Shown: one piece after another, positions 1-6,543 of the stretch
Layout: each line of letters begins with the position of its first letter
How positions within the stretch are numbered: the first letter of the stretch is position 1
Assembly (NCBI GenBank): GCA_946628455.1
Contig: CAMOWP010000070.1
Location: forward strand, 1-8,966
Source: an uncultured Clostridia bacterium
Lineage (GTDB): Bacteria; Bacillota; Clostridia; Oscillospirales; Acutalibacteraceae
DNA length: 8,966 nt
Direction of reading: 5' to 3'
Notes under the pieces: generated by a model
Databases searched by the model: none
Told to the model about the DNA's origin: nothing
Seen by the model: only the letters and a program-made list of their open reading frames with translations
Made by a program: the position numbers and the translations under genes

Positions 1-1145
1 TTGTTAAGAAGGCTGTTAAAGATCTTCTTGACGATTGCGGTCCTTCAACCGGTTTGTTTCACCCTTATGAGTATAAACTTGCTAAGAAAATCAGCGAGTG
101 CGTACCTTCTGTAGAAATGTTCCGTATGCTCGGTTCAGGTACAGAGGCTTGTATGTGCGCAGTTCGTGTAGCACGTCTTGCAACAGGTCACAAGAACATC
201 ATCAAGATGGGCGGCGCTTATCACGGCTGGTCAGACCAGCTTGCATGGGGTATGCGTGTTCCCGGCACACTTAACACTCAGTCTCACGGTGTTCCGCTTT
301 TCGTATTCAAGCACACTCAGGAGTTCTTCCCGAACGACCTCAAGTCTCTTGAATTTAAGCTCAAGCTCAACAAGTTCCGCGGCGGCACAGCTGCTGTATT
401 CATTGAGCCTATCGGCCCTGAATCAGCAACACGTCCCGTTGATAAGGATTTCCCGAAGGGCGTTCAGGCTCTTTGCCGCAAGTACGGCGCTCTCCTCGTT
501 TGCGACGAGGTTGTATCAGGCTTCCGTATCGGCATTTCAGGCGCTCAGGGTTACTACGGAATTGACCCTGACATCACAATCTTCGGCAAGATTATCGCAG
601 GCGGCTATCCGGGCGCAGGCGGAATCGGCGGACACAGAGAGGTTATGAAATACCTCGGCGCAGGCCTTGACAAGGCTGAAGGCAAGAAGATTCACAAGGC
701 AATGTGCGGCGGCACAATGGCAGCTACTCCTATCTCATGCGTTGCAGGCTACACAGTAATCTGCGAAATCGAAAAGAGAAACGCTTGCCAGGTAGCAGGC
801 AGAATGGCTGACAGACTCGTTAAGGGCATTAACGAATCAATCAGAAAGTATGACCTTCCGTTCGTATGCTACAACATCGGCTCTGTTTGCCACCTTCACA
901 CTGTTGCTACAATGCAGTTCAGAATTAACTGGAAGAAAATCTGGGAGGTTCCGAACGTGCTCAAGCAGACAGGCATCCGCCAGACCGAGATGCAGTATAT
1001 GGGCGCAGCTTATATGGCAGAAGGCCTTGTAACTCTTGCAGGCTCAAGACTTTACACATCAAGCGCTTACACAGAAGAGGATATCGACGAATGCATCCGT
1101 CGTTTCGACAAGGTTCTTTCTAAGTGTGAAAAAATCGACTATTAA
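1..1145 (+). CDS. Class-III PLP aminotransferase, GSA-aminomutase-like (5' end cut off)
   Basis: This is the C-terminal 380 or so residues of a fold-type I, class-III PLP-dependent aminotransferase of the glutamate-1-semialdehyde aminomutase group. The reading frame is open from base 3 and stays in family-like sequence upstream of the TTG at 54, so 54 is not the start; the true start lies outside the window. Visible landmarks are the phosphate-binding GSGTEA segment (about 135-152), GAYHGW (about 213-230), the PLP-ring aspartate in CDEVVSGFR (Asp codon 504-506), and the Schiff-base lysine in the FGKIIAGGYP motif (Lys codon 588-590), so the catalytic core is intact. The family transfers or shifts an amino group on a small keto or semialdehyde substrate in the cytoplasm. 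No heme-biosynthesis gene is adjacent; the next gene, 58 bp on, is a class II aldolase, so a catabolic or sugar-type substrate is more likely than GSA. That is inference. Lysine is encoded mostly by AAG, suggesting high expression. Confidence 0.88.
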   Translation, partial: VKKAVKDLLDDCGPSTGLFHPYEYKLAKKISECVPSVEMFRMLGSGTEACMCAVRVARLATGHKNIIKMGGAYHGWSDQLAWGMRVPGTLNTQSHGVPLFVFKHTQEFFPNDLKSLEFKLKLNKFRGGTAAVFIEPIGPESATRPVDKDFPKGVQALCRKYGALLVCDEVVSGFRIGISGAQGYYGIDPDITIFGKIIAGGYPGAGGIGGHREVMKYLGAGLDKAEGKKIHKAMCGGTMAATPISCVAGYTVICEIEKRNACQVAGRMADRLVKGINESIRKYDLPFVCYNIGSVCHLHTVATMQFRINWKKIWEVPNVLKQTGIRQTEMQYMGAAYMAEGLVTLAGSRLYTSSAYTEEDIDECIRRFDKVLSKCEKIDY

Positions 1146-1158
1146 TTATTAATGCTAC

Positions 1159-1182
1159 GGGGCGGGTTCACTCGCCCCTTTT
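1159..1182 (+). terminator. GC-rich hairpin with short U tract between aminotransferase and aldolase
   Basis: An 8-bp stem (1159-1166 with 1171-1178, one G-U pair) closes a UUCA tetraloop and is followed at once by TTTT (1179-1182). It has the form of an intrinsic terminator, but the T run is only four bases long and the next gene starts 22 bp later on the same strand. It could partly terminate, cutting expression of the aldolase, or protect the 3' end of the upstream message. Confidence 0.65.
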
Positions 1183-1203
1183 GCAAATACAAGGAGAAAA
1201 TTT

Positions 1204-2421
1204 ATGGCTTACGAAATTAATGAAGCTAAGGAATTAGTAGTAAAAGCAGGTAAAGAGCTCATTGAAAAGGGTCTTATCGCGCGCACCTGGGGCAACGTTT
1301 CAGCCCGCATTTCAGACACTCAGTTCGTTATCACTCCTTCAGGCAGAGCTTACGAGGATTTAACCCCTGAGGAAATAGTTGTTGTTGACATCGCTGACTG
1401 CGCCTGGGACGGCGACATCAAGCCCTCATCCGAAAAGGGCGTTCACGCTGCTGCTTACCGTCATCATCCCACAGTTGACTTCGTTATTCACACACATCAG
1501 AAGGCGGCTACAATCGTTTCCATCACAGGAATGGAAATCAGAAACGTTTACGACGAATTCAGGGGCGTTCTCGGAGACACTGTTCCCTGCGCTGCATACG
1601 CTATGTCAACCACTGACTCCCTTCGCAAGAAGGTTGAGCGCTGCATCGAAATGAATCCCGCTGCACGCGCAATTATGATGATGCACCACGGCACAATCTG
1701 CATGGGAGACAATTACGACCACGCTTTCGCACTTGCTGAAAATCTTGAAAAGTGCTGCGAAAAGGTTATCAAGGATAACTATCTTCGCCACTCCTGGGAC
1801 GAGACCTACAGCGACGAGGCAAAGCGCGCATATTTCCTTAAGAAAAACGGTGCAGACGCTATGCCTGACTGCATTCCCGACCTCGGCTCATCAGTAAGAA
1901 ACGGCGACATTTTCACCCTCACTGTCGGTGATAAGAAGGTTGACGTTGACGTTAAAACGGGCGTTGGAATCAACGGTATCGCTCCGAAAATTGAAAAGCT
2001 TCACAGAGCTATTTACAACACTGAGGACTGCACGATGATAAGACAGCTCACAGACGCTGACGCAGTTGCAGTTTCGCTCACAGGAAACGGAATCACCCCA
2101 ATGATTGACGACTTTGCTCAGATAGTAGGCGTTGACGTTAAGAACGTTCCGTGGATTGACGGCGACACAGACGCTTGCGCTAAGGATGCAGGCGAGGCAA
2201 TCGACGGCAGAAACGCTCTTCTTATTCAGGGCGCAGGCGCTCTCATTACAGGCAACACAGAGGGCGATATGCAGGCGCTTGAAATCATTATGGATAAGCA
2301 GTGCCAGGCTATTATCGACGTTGACATCTTCAACAGAGCTCACTATGTTCCGAAGCTTGAATGCTTCCTTATGAGAACAGTTTATCTTGCAAAATATTCA
2401 AAGAAGATTGACGAAAAATAA
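1204..2421 (+). CDS. Tandem class II aldolase/adducin protein, second domain degenerate
   Basis: The N-terminal half (about residues 1-210) is a class II (zinc) aldolase domain like L-fuculose- and L-rhamnulose-phosphate aldolases, which cleave sugar phosphates to DHAP plus an aldehyde. Visible are GNVSARI (30-36), ITPSG (43-47), the acid/base-type Glu77 in PSSEKGVH, the zinc ligands His96 and His98 in VIHTH, and His162 in MHHG. The C-terminal half (about 225-390) repeats the fold: PKIEKLH, SLTG and GAGALITG line up with PSSEKGVH, SITG and HHGTICMG. However, HTH has become RQL/QLT and HHG has become GAG, so no zinc site remains; Glu264 may match Glu77. At 405 residues it is nearly twice a single-domain aldolase. 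AAGGAG at 1191-1196, 7 nt before ATG, fixes the start. It follows the aminotransferase by 58 bp, across a hairpin. The substrate is unknown; other members of the fold are epimerases or dehydratase/decarboxylases. Confidence 0.85.
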   Translation: MAYEINEAKELVVKAGKELIEKGLIARTWGNVSARISDTQFVITPSGRAYEDLTPEEIVVVDIADCAWDGDIKPSSEKGVHAAAYRHHPTVDFVIHTHQKAATIVSITGMEIRNVYDEFRGVLGDTVPCAAYAMSTTDSLRKKVERCIEMNPAARAIMMMHHGTICMGDNYDHAFALAENLEKCCEKVIKDNYLRHSWDETYSDEAKRAYFLKKNGADAMPDCIPDLGSSVRNGDIFTLTVGDKKVDVDVKTGVGINGIAPKIEKLHRAIYNTEDCTMIRQLTDADAVAVSLTGNGITPMIDDFAQIVGVDVKNVPWIDGDTDACAKDAGEAIDGRNALLIQGAGALITGNTEGDMQALEIIMDKQCQAIIDVDIFNRAHYVPKLECFLMRTVYLAKYSKKIDEK

Positions 2422-2439
2422 TAAAAACCTCAAAATGTT

Positions 2440-2470
2440 AACAGGCGTTGCTTGAAGCAACGCTTGTTTT
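2440..2470 (+). terminator. Intrinsic terminator of the aminotransferase-aldolase unit
   Basis: A 13-bp stem (2440-2452 with 2456-2468, one G-U pair) with a 3-nt TGA loop runs into a T-rich tail (TTTTGTT), 18 bp after the aldolase stop codon. The hairpin also covers the CTT-rich DNA just before the regulator gene, so that gene must have its own promoter or depend on readthrough. Confidence 0.85.
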
Positions 2471-2502
2471 GTTATAACATTTGCCTGAAAGGAGGTTTTG
2501 TT

Positions 2503-3123
2503 ATGTTTAACGATAACCTGAAAGCAATAAGAAAAGAAAAAGGCTACACACAGGAAAGCCTCGCGATTGAGCTTAATGTTGTACGCCAGACAGTTTCAAA
2601 ATGGGAAAAGGGGCTTTCGGTTCCCGACGCGGAGATGCTGCAAAAAATAGCCGAGGTGCTCGACGTCAGCGTTGTGCGCCTGCTCGGAGCAGAGCTTCCG
2701 AAGGAAGAAGCCGAGCGAAACGAGCTTGCCGAGCAGCTTGCAAAAATCAACGAGCAGCTTGCAATTAAGAACAGGCGTGCGCGCAGGATATGGAAAGGCG
2801 TACTGGCTGTTTTTGTAAGCGCTGTAATTGTTCTGGCAATTTTTATAACACTCGGGCGCATCAACCGCATCGAAACGAGAGAGCCCGCAGGAAAGGCTTC
2901 TTACGTCTGCACGCTGGACGGCAAGGAATACGGTTATGAATTTGAGTATAATAAAAACTATCAGATTCTTTCCGCAGGCGGCGACGCGTGGATTTCCGAC
3001 CACGTTGACGTAAACGATTATGACGACGCAAATCAGGCGGTTGCTCATCTTAAGGATTATTTTGAAGAGCGCGGAGGAACCGTAACGCAGACAAGCCGGG
3101 AAGGCCTGCAGCTTTCCGAATAA
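2503..3123 (+). CDS. Membrane-anchored Xre-family (HTH_3) transcriptional regulator
   Basis: This is a 206-residue protein in four parts. Residues 6-61 form a Cro/C1-type helix-turn-helix (LKAIRKEKGYTQ, then VVRQTVSKWEKG, then PDAEML). Residues 65-95 form a charged, Ala/Leu-rich helix that could be a coiled coil. RRARRIWK and a hydrophobic stretch at 98-118 make one transmembrane helix whose positive flank places the HTH inside. Residues 119-206 form an extracytoplasmic domain of unknown family with a single Cys136. It is inferred to bind DNA while sensing an envelope or external signal. ATG 2503 is chosen because AAAGGAGG (2488-2495) sits 7 nt before it; an in-frame upstream start at 2452 would fall inside the terminator hairpin. 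Lysine codons are mixed AAA/AAG, unlike the upstream genes, suggesting low expression. It has no operon partner and its target is unknown. Confidence 0.88.
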   Translation: MFNDNLKAIRKEKGYTQESLAIELNVVRQTVSKWEKGLSVPDAEMLQKIAEVLDVSVVRLLGAELPKEEAERNELAEQLAKINEQLAIKNRRARRIWKGVLAVFVSAVIVLAIFITLGRINRIETREPAGKASYVCTLDGKEYGYEFEYNKNYQILSAGGDAWISDHVDVNDYDDANQAVAHLKDYFEERGGTVTQTSREGLQLSE

Positions 3124-3129
3124 AAAATG

Positions 3130-3151
3130 CCCCGACTCAAAAGAGTCGGGG
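3130..3151. terminator. Bidirectional terminator between convergent genes
   Basis: A 9-bp GC-rich stem (3130-3138 with 3143-3151) has an AAAA loop. On + it is followed by TTATTTTATTT, and on - by CATTTTTTA. It can therefore end both the regulator message and the aminotransferase message coming from the other side. The - strand gene's stop codon (3157-3159) lies inside the + strand T tract. Confidence 0.9.
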
Positions 3152-3156
3152 TTATT

Positions 3157-3996
3157 TTATTTACACTGCTCTTCAAAATCAGCAACGAGCGCGTCCTGAA
3201 TTGCTCTCAGCATTTCGGGCGCTTTGCCGCCGACGGGTTTTTTGTCAACGGATTTAACGGGAATGCAAAACGAGCCCGTTGAGTGAACTATAACCTCGTC
3301 AGCGTTCATAAGCTCGTCAAGGGTGTATTCCCTCTCCTGAGTTTTATAGCCGAGCTTTTCGGCGAACGCGAGCAGCCTGATTCTGGCAGTACCCGGAAGC
3401 ACCTTATCGTCAAGCGGATGAGTTATCACCGCACCGTCCTTAAAAATGGAAACGTTAGAATGAGCACACTCGGTTACTATTCCGTCGCGCACAAAGATTG
3501 ACTCCTTGCAGCCGCTTCTGTTTGCCTTTGTAGCTGCGAGGCAGGACGGAATGAGGTTGAGCGTTTTTATATTGCAATAGTAAAAGCGCTTATCGGGATA
3601 CGTTATAACGTCAATCGGCTTATAGGTATCCTGAACGTGCTCGGGGGTCAGCATAATGCAGAGATTGCCCTTTACGCCTTCTTCGTAGACGTGCTCCCTT
3701 ATTCCGCTGCCGCGCGACACCTGCATATAGATAAACTGCTCGGGAGAATCGACCTTAAGCACAAGCTCGCCGAGAAGCGCCTCAAGCTCTGCTCTTTCAA
3801 GAGGAATATTGATATCAAGCAGCCTTGCGCTGTTGTAGAATCTGTTGAGGTGCGCGTCAAGGTCAAAAATTTTATGGTTGTGGGCATACGTTGCGTCGTA
3901 CACGCCGTCGCCGAAATAGAACGCTCTGTCGGTTATCGGGGCGTTCATTTCTTCAATTTCAGAGATTTTACCGTTATAGTAAGCTAAATTTTTCAT
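3157..3996 (-). CDS. Class-IV aminotransferase, probable D-amino acid aminotransferase
   Basis: This 279-residue cytoplasmic enzyme has the fold-type IV PLP architecture shared by D-alanine aminotransferase, branched-chain aminotransferase and aminodeoxychorismate lyase. Full family length is present. The Schiff-base lysine is Lys144 in NIKTLNL, the PLP-nitrogen glutamate is Glu176 in VTECAHSN, and the entry motif is FGDGVYDA (28-35). Three residues match those known in Bacillus D-alanine aminotransferase to hold the substrate carboxylate: Tyr33, Arg100 and His102 in SRGSGIREH, against Tyr31, Arg98 and His100. This favours a D-amino acid aminotransferase, which interconverts D-Ala and D-Glu for peptidoglycan precursors or degrades D-amino acids. 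Branched-chain specificity cannot be excluded. It is a single-gene unit between two terminators. The start at 3996 has only a weak GGTGAT ribosome site, but the next in-frame sequence upstream is terminator DNA. Confidence 0.85.
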   Translation of the reverse strand: MKNLAYYNGKISEIEEMNAPITDRAFYFGDGVYDATYAHNHKIFDLDAHLNRFYNSARLLDINIPLERAELEALLGELVLKVDSPEQFIYMQVSRGSGIREHVYEEGVKGNLCIMLTPEHVQDTYKPIDVITYPDKRFYYCNIKTLNLIPSCLAATKANRSGCKESIFVRDGIVTECAHSNVSIFKDGAVITHPLDDKVLPGTARIRLLAFAEKLGYKTQEREYTLDELMNADEVIVHSTGSFCIPVKSVDKKPVGGKAPEMLRAIQDALVADFEEQCK

Positions 3997-4011
3997 AATA
4001 TCACCAAGACT

Positions 4012-4040
4012 ATTATATAATAAAAATCAGGCAACCGCAA
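4012..4040 (-). promoter_or_regulatory. Candidate promoter of the class-IV aminotransferase
   Basis: Reading the - strand, a perfect TATAAT (4017-4012) lies 17 bp after TTGCGG (4040-4035), which matches the -35 consensus in three of six positions. The -35 element falls in the loop of the preceding terminator. A start about 7 nt past the -10 would leave only about 9 nt before the ATG, which is unusually short. The AT-rich tail of a terminator can mimic a -10 by chance. Confidence 0.35.
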
Positions 4041-4052
4041 CCGATTGCCTGA
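4021..4052 (-). terminator. Intrinsic terminator of the alpha-galactosidase gene
   Basis: On the - strand, TCAGGCAA (4052-4045) pairs with TTGCCTGA (4034-4027) to form an 8-bp stem, followed by TTTTTA. It lies just past the alpha-galactosidase stop codon (4060-4062). The + strand side has no T tract, so it works in one direction only. Confidence 0.8.
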
Positions 4053-4059
4053 AAAATGT

Positions 4060-5703
4060 TTAATAAATTGTTCCCGTTGTGCTGTCAAACGCAAGGATAT
4101 GCGGCTCGCCGTTCTGAACGTAGTCGATATATACCCTGTTATTGTTTTCAACAACATTTGTAACCTGGCAGTCATCATCGCTGAGAACATCCTTGAAAAC
4201 CTCAAGCTGCTCCTCATTATACTGCGAGATATCGTCGCTCATAAACAGAACGCCGCCGAAAAGCTTAATGAATTTTGCAAGCGCCTTCTGCTGCTCAAAT
4301 GTGAACTCAATGTTATCCCTTCTGAGAAGGAAAACGTCAGGGTCGCACAGGAAGGCTCTTCCGTTGAGACAGCGGCGGTAAATGCTGTTATGAACTGCGT
4401 TGGGAGTTGAAACATCCTCGCGGTGCATATTCTTCCTGAGAATTTTATGAGGCCACCAGAGCGCCATATCGGGTCCGATTCTCATATACTCAACCTTGCC
4501 GAAGCACGGCATCTGCTGAACGCCGCAGCCGAGGATTTCCTTATCGCCTACGCATTCCCTGAGAAGGTCGATTGAATCATACGCAATCTCGCCCCTTGTT
4601 TTGCCGTGGATAGGAAGAACGGAGGCGGCATAGAGGAAATCGAGCTTAACCATATCAAAGCCCCACACGTCGAGCACCTCACGGAACACCTTTTTGATAT
4701 AATCCCTCGCCTCTTCGTTATAAATATCAAGCGCATAGAAGCCGCCCCAGTTGTGGCCTACGGGAACGGGCTTTCCCTTTTCGTCCTTAATAAGCCAGTC
4801 GGGGTGAGCCTGAGCGAGAAGCGAGCCCTTCTGCGCGCCGAACGGAGCAAGCCAGAGCCCTGCCTTAAAGCCCTGCTCGTGAATCGCGTCCGCAATAGGC
4901 TTCATACCGTTGGGAAACTTGCTTTTATCTACAATCAGCCAGTCCCCTACCATTGTTTCATAGCCGTCGTCAACCTGATATGTATTAACGTATTCCTTCT
5001 GGGTTGAGAGTGATTTCAAATCGCGCAGGATGATTTCCTCGCTGATATCCTGATAATAGTTATACCACGAGGTATAGCCCTTGATTTTATTGTTCGTAAG
5101 CGGCTTGACGCCCATTTCCTTAAAGTATTCGTCAAACACCTCGTCGTATTCGCCGCCGGTTATAAACAGATTGAGTATCTCATAAGGCTCCCTGATTACG
5201 ATGCCGTCAAGGTCCTTTGAAAAGCGCATAGTGTCTGCGTGCATATCGGCATAGATAAGGGTGTAACCGGTTCTGTCGGTAAGAGAGCCGAAAAGGTCAA
5301 TCGCGCTTCCGTTTCTCACATAAGCGAAGCCGTGCGAATGGAACTGACCCTTTTTGTAATCAGAGTGAATGAAGGTATAATCTCCCACATATTTCATTCC
5401 GTACATCTTGCCGAACGGGCTCTTGCCTATGCGGTTAAGGTCGGATACGGTTTCATCGCGGGTAAATTCCTTTGTGTCAGTCCACGACTGAAAGCCGTTT
5501 GCAAAAAACTTTGAATCATCGTTGAACTTATAATCAAGCTGAACGTAGAATTCCAGAATCTGAACGGGGCGCTTAGGCTCTAAAATGAGCTTGAGAGTGT
5601 TTATGCGCTCCTCCATATAAAACGAAATATCATCGTTCGGCTTGTTGGTAATCTTAGGCGTTCTTCCGTCAAGCGTGTACTTGAAATAATACTTGTAATC
5701 CAT
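4060..5703 (-). CDS. Alpha-galactosidase, GH36/melibiase type, cytoplasmic
   Basis: This 547-residue clan-D retaining glycoside hydrolase should release terminal alpha-galactose from melibiose, raffinose or related oligosaccharides. The N-terminal beta-rich region (about 1-200, with NGFQSW at 69-74) precedes a (beta/alpha)8 barrel from about 205, and a beta-type tail (about 500-547) ends the protein. Key motifs are YQVDDGYE (242-249), WLAPFGA (284-290), nucleophile Asp355 in MVKLDFLYA, and acid/base Asp412 in MRIGPDMALWW. The LGCG...MRIGPD arrangement is typical of bacterial GH36-like alpha-galactosidases. There is no signal peptide, so the substrate must be imported. ATG 5703 is preferred because the protein aligns from DYKYYF onward and GGGGTGAG lies just upstream. 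An in-frame start at 5763 would add a hydrophobic 20-residue leader encoded by the preceding terminator hairpin. It is a single gene between terminators, with no sugar transporter in the window. Confidence 0.9.
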   Translation of the reverse strand: MDYKYYFKYTLDGRTPKITNKPNDDISFYMEERINTLKLILEPKRPVQILEFYVQLDYKFNDDSKFFANGFQSWTDTKEFTRDETVSDLNRIGKSPFGKMYGMKYVGDYTFIHSDYKKGQFHSHGFAYVRNGSAIDLFGSLTDRTGYTLIYADMHADTMRFSKDLDGIVIREPYEILNLFITGGEYDEVFDEYFKEMGVKPLTNNKIKGYTSWYNYYQDISEEIILRDLKSLSTQKEYVNTYQVDDGYETMVGDWLIVDKSKFPNGMKPIADAIHEQGFKAGLWLAPFGAQKGSLLAQAHPDWLIKDEKGKPVPVGHNWGGFYALDIYNEEARDYIKKVFREVLDVWGFDMVKLDFLYAASVLPIHGKTRGEIAYDSIDLLRECVGDKEILGCGVQQMPCFGKVEYMRIGPDMALWWPHKILRKNMHREDVSTPNAVHNSIYRRCLNGRAFLCDPDVFLLRRDNIEFTFEQQKALAKFIKLFGGVLFMSDDISQYNEEQLEVFKDVLSDDDCQVTNVVENNNRVYIDYVQNGEPHILAFDSTTGTIY

Positions 5704-5731
5704 AGGCTCACCCCGAATAATAAATGCTACG

Positions 5732-5770
5732 TATATAATAAAATAGAGTTGCCGAAAAAGCAACCCTATT
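5732..5770 (-). terminator. Intrinsic terminator of the amino acid ABC operon
   Basis: On the - strand, 5770-5760 pairs with 5752-5742 to give an 11-bp stem containing one G-U pair, with a 7-nt loop, followed by TTTATTATATA. On the + strand the same position would be an A-C mismatch, so the structure favours - strand RNA. It starts 11 bp after the ATPase stop. Confidence 0.8.
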
Positions 5771-5781
5771 ATAACCGCTAT

Positions 5782-6540
5782 TTAAAATTTTTCAAGAGAA
5801 TTTGCCAAAAAACTTTTTGTTTTTTCGCTCTTTGGATTATCAAACACCTCAGAAGGCGTGCCCGCCTCCTCAACGACGCCGTCAGCCATAAAGATTATTT
5901 TATCAGAAACGTTCTTTGCAAACTCCATTTCGTGGGTAACGACTATCATTGTGCTTCCCGTATCCTTAAGGCTTTTTATAACCTTGAGCACCTCGCCCGT
6001 AAGCTCGGGGTCAAGCGCTGAGGTAGGCTCGTCAAAGCAGAGAATATCGGGCTCCATCATAAGCGCCCTTGCAATGGCAACTCGCTGCTGCTGACCGCCT
6101 GAAAGCTGGCAGGGGTAGAAATCAGCCTTGTCGGTAAGGTTGATTCTTTCAAGCAGAGCCATCGCCTTTTTGTCAAGTTCCTCCTTGCTTCCCATTTTAT
6201 CAAGCGACGGCGCGAGCGTTAAGTTCTGCATAACGGAATACTGCGGAAAAAGGTTGAAGGACTGAAAAACAAGCCCGAAATGAAGGCGCTTTGTTCTGAG
6301 CTCGGATTCCTTGAGCTTCTTATCCGTTTCGCCGTTATAGATTGTTTCGCCGTTAACGGTTATTGTTCCCTTCTCGGCAAATTCAAGAAAATTAATGCAG
6401 CGAAGGAGAGTTGTTTTACCAGAGCCCGAGGAGCCGATGATTGAAAGCACCTCGCCCTTTTCAAGCTCAAAATCAATGCCCTTTAAAACCTCATGCTCGC
6501 CGAAACTTTTATGTATATTTTTTATTTCTAAAACAGCCAT
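5782..6540 (-). CDS. Polar amino acid ABC transporter, ATP-binding protein
   Basis: This is a complete 252-residue ABC ATPase of the GlnQ/HisP/ArtP group, the cytoplasmic motor of a polar amino acid importer. All motifs are intact: Walker A GSSGSGKTT (36-44), Q-loop Gln93 in VFQSFNLFPQ, signature LSGGQ (146-150) followed by QQRVAIARAL, Walker B ILCFDEP (166-172, Glu171 catalytic), D-loop SALDPE, and H-loop His203 in VVTHEM. It is the last gene of the operon. The permease stop codon (6544-6546) is only 3 bp before its ATG, and its AGGAGC ribosome site (6552-6547) overlaps the permease's last codons, so translational coupling is expected. The substrate (glutamine, cystine, arginine or other) cannot be read from the ATPase. 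Confidence 0.95.
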   Translation of the reverse strand: MAVLEIKNIHKSFGEHEVLKGIDFELEKGEVLSIIGSSGSGKTTLLRCINFLEFAEKGTITVNGETIYNGETDKKLKESELRTKRLHFGLVFQSFNLFPQYSVMQNLTLAPSLDKMGSKEELDKKAMALLERINLTDKADFYPCQLSGGQQQRVAIARALMMEPDILCFDEPTSALDPELTGEVLKVIKSLKDTGSTMIVVTHEMEFAKNVSDKIIFMADGVVEEAGTPSEVFDNPKSEKTKSFLANSLEKF

Positions 6541-6543
6541 AGC

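Noticed and set aside
54..56. TTG at 54 as the start of the aminotransferase
   Set aside because: The frame is open to the left edge and encodes family-like sequence (DDCGPSTG) before it; the gene simply runs in from outside.
1891..2343. 150-residue open frame on the - strand inside the aldolase gene
   Set aside because: Antisense shadow of a well-conserved gene, with low-complexity Val/Asn/Cys composition, no ribosome site and no recognisable domain.
2452..2502. Upstream in-frame start for the Xre regulator adding 17 residues
   Set aside because: It falls in the terminator hairpin, and the added residues are not HTH-like. The strong AAAGGAGG site points to ATG 2503.
2596..3048. 150-residue - strand open frame across the Xre gene
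   Set aside because: Antisense to a gene with clear HTH and transmembrane features; no start signal and no domain.
4045..5514. Several + strand open frames (up to 133 residues) opposite the alpha-galactosidase
   Set aside because: All lie antisense to catalytic-domain codons, with no ribosome sites or recognisable domains.
5704..5763. Hydrophobic N-terminal extension of the alpha-galactosidase that could look like a signal peptide
   Set aside because: It is translated from the preceding operon's terminator hairpin and its T tract. The family alignment and a ribosome-site-like GGGGTGAG support ATG 5703.
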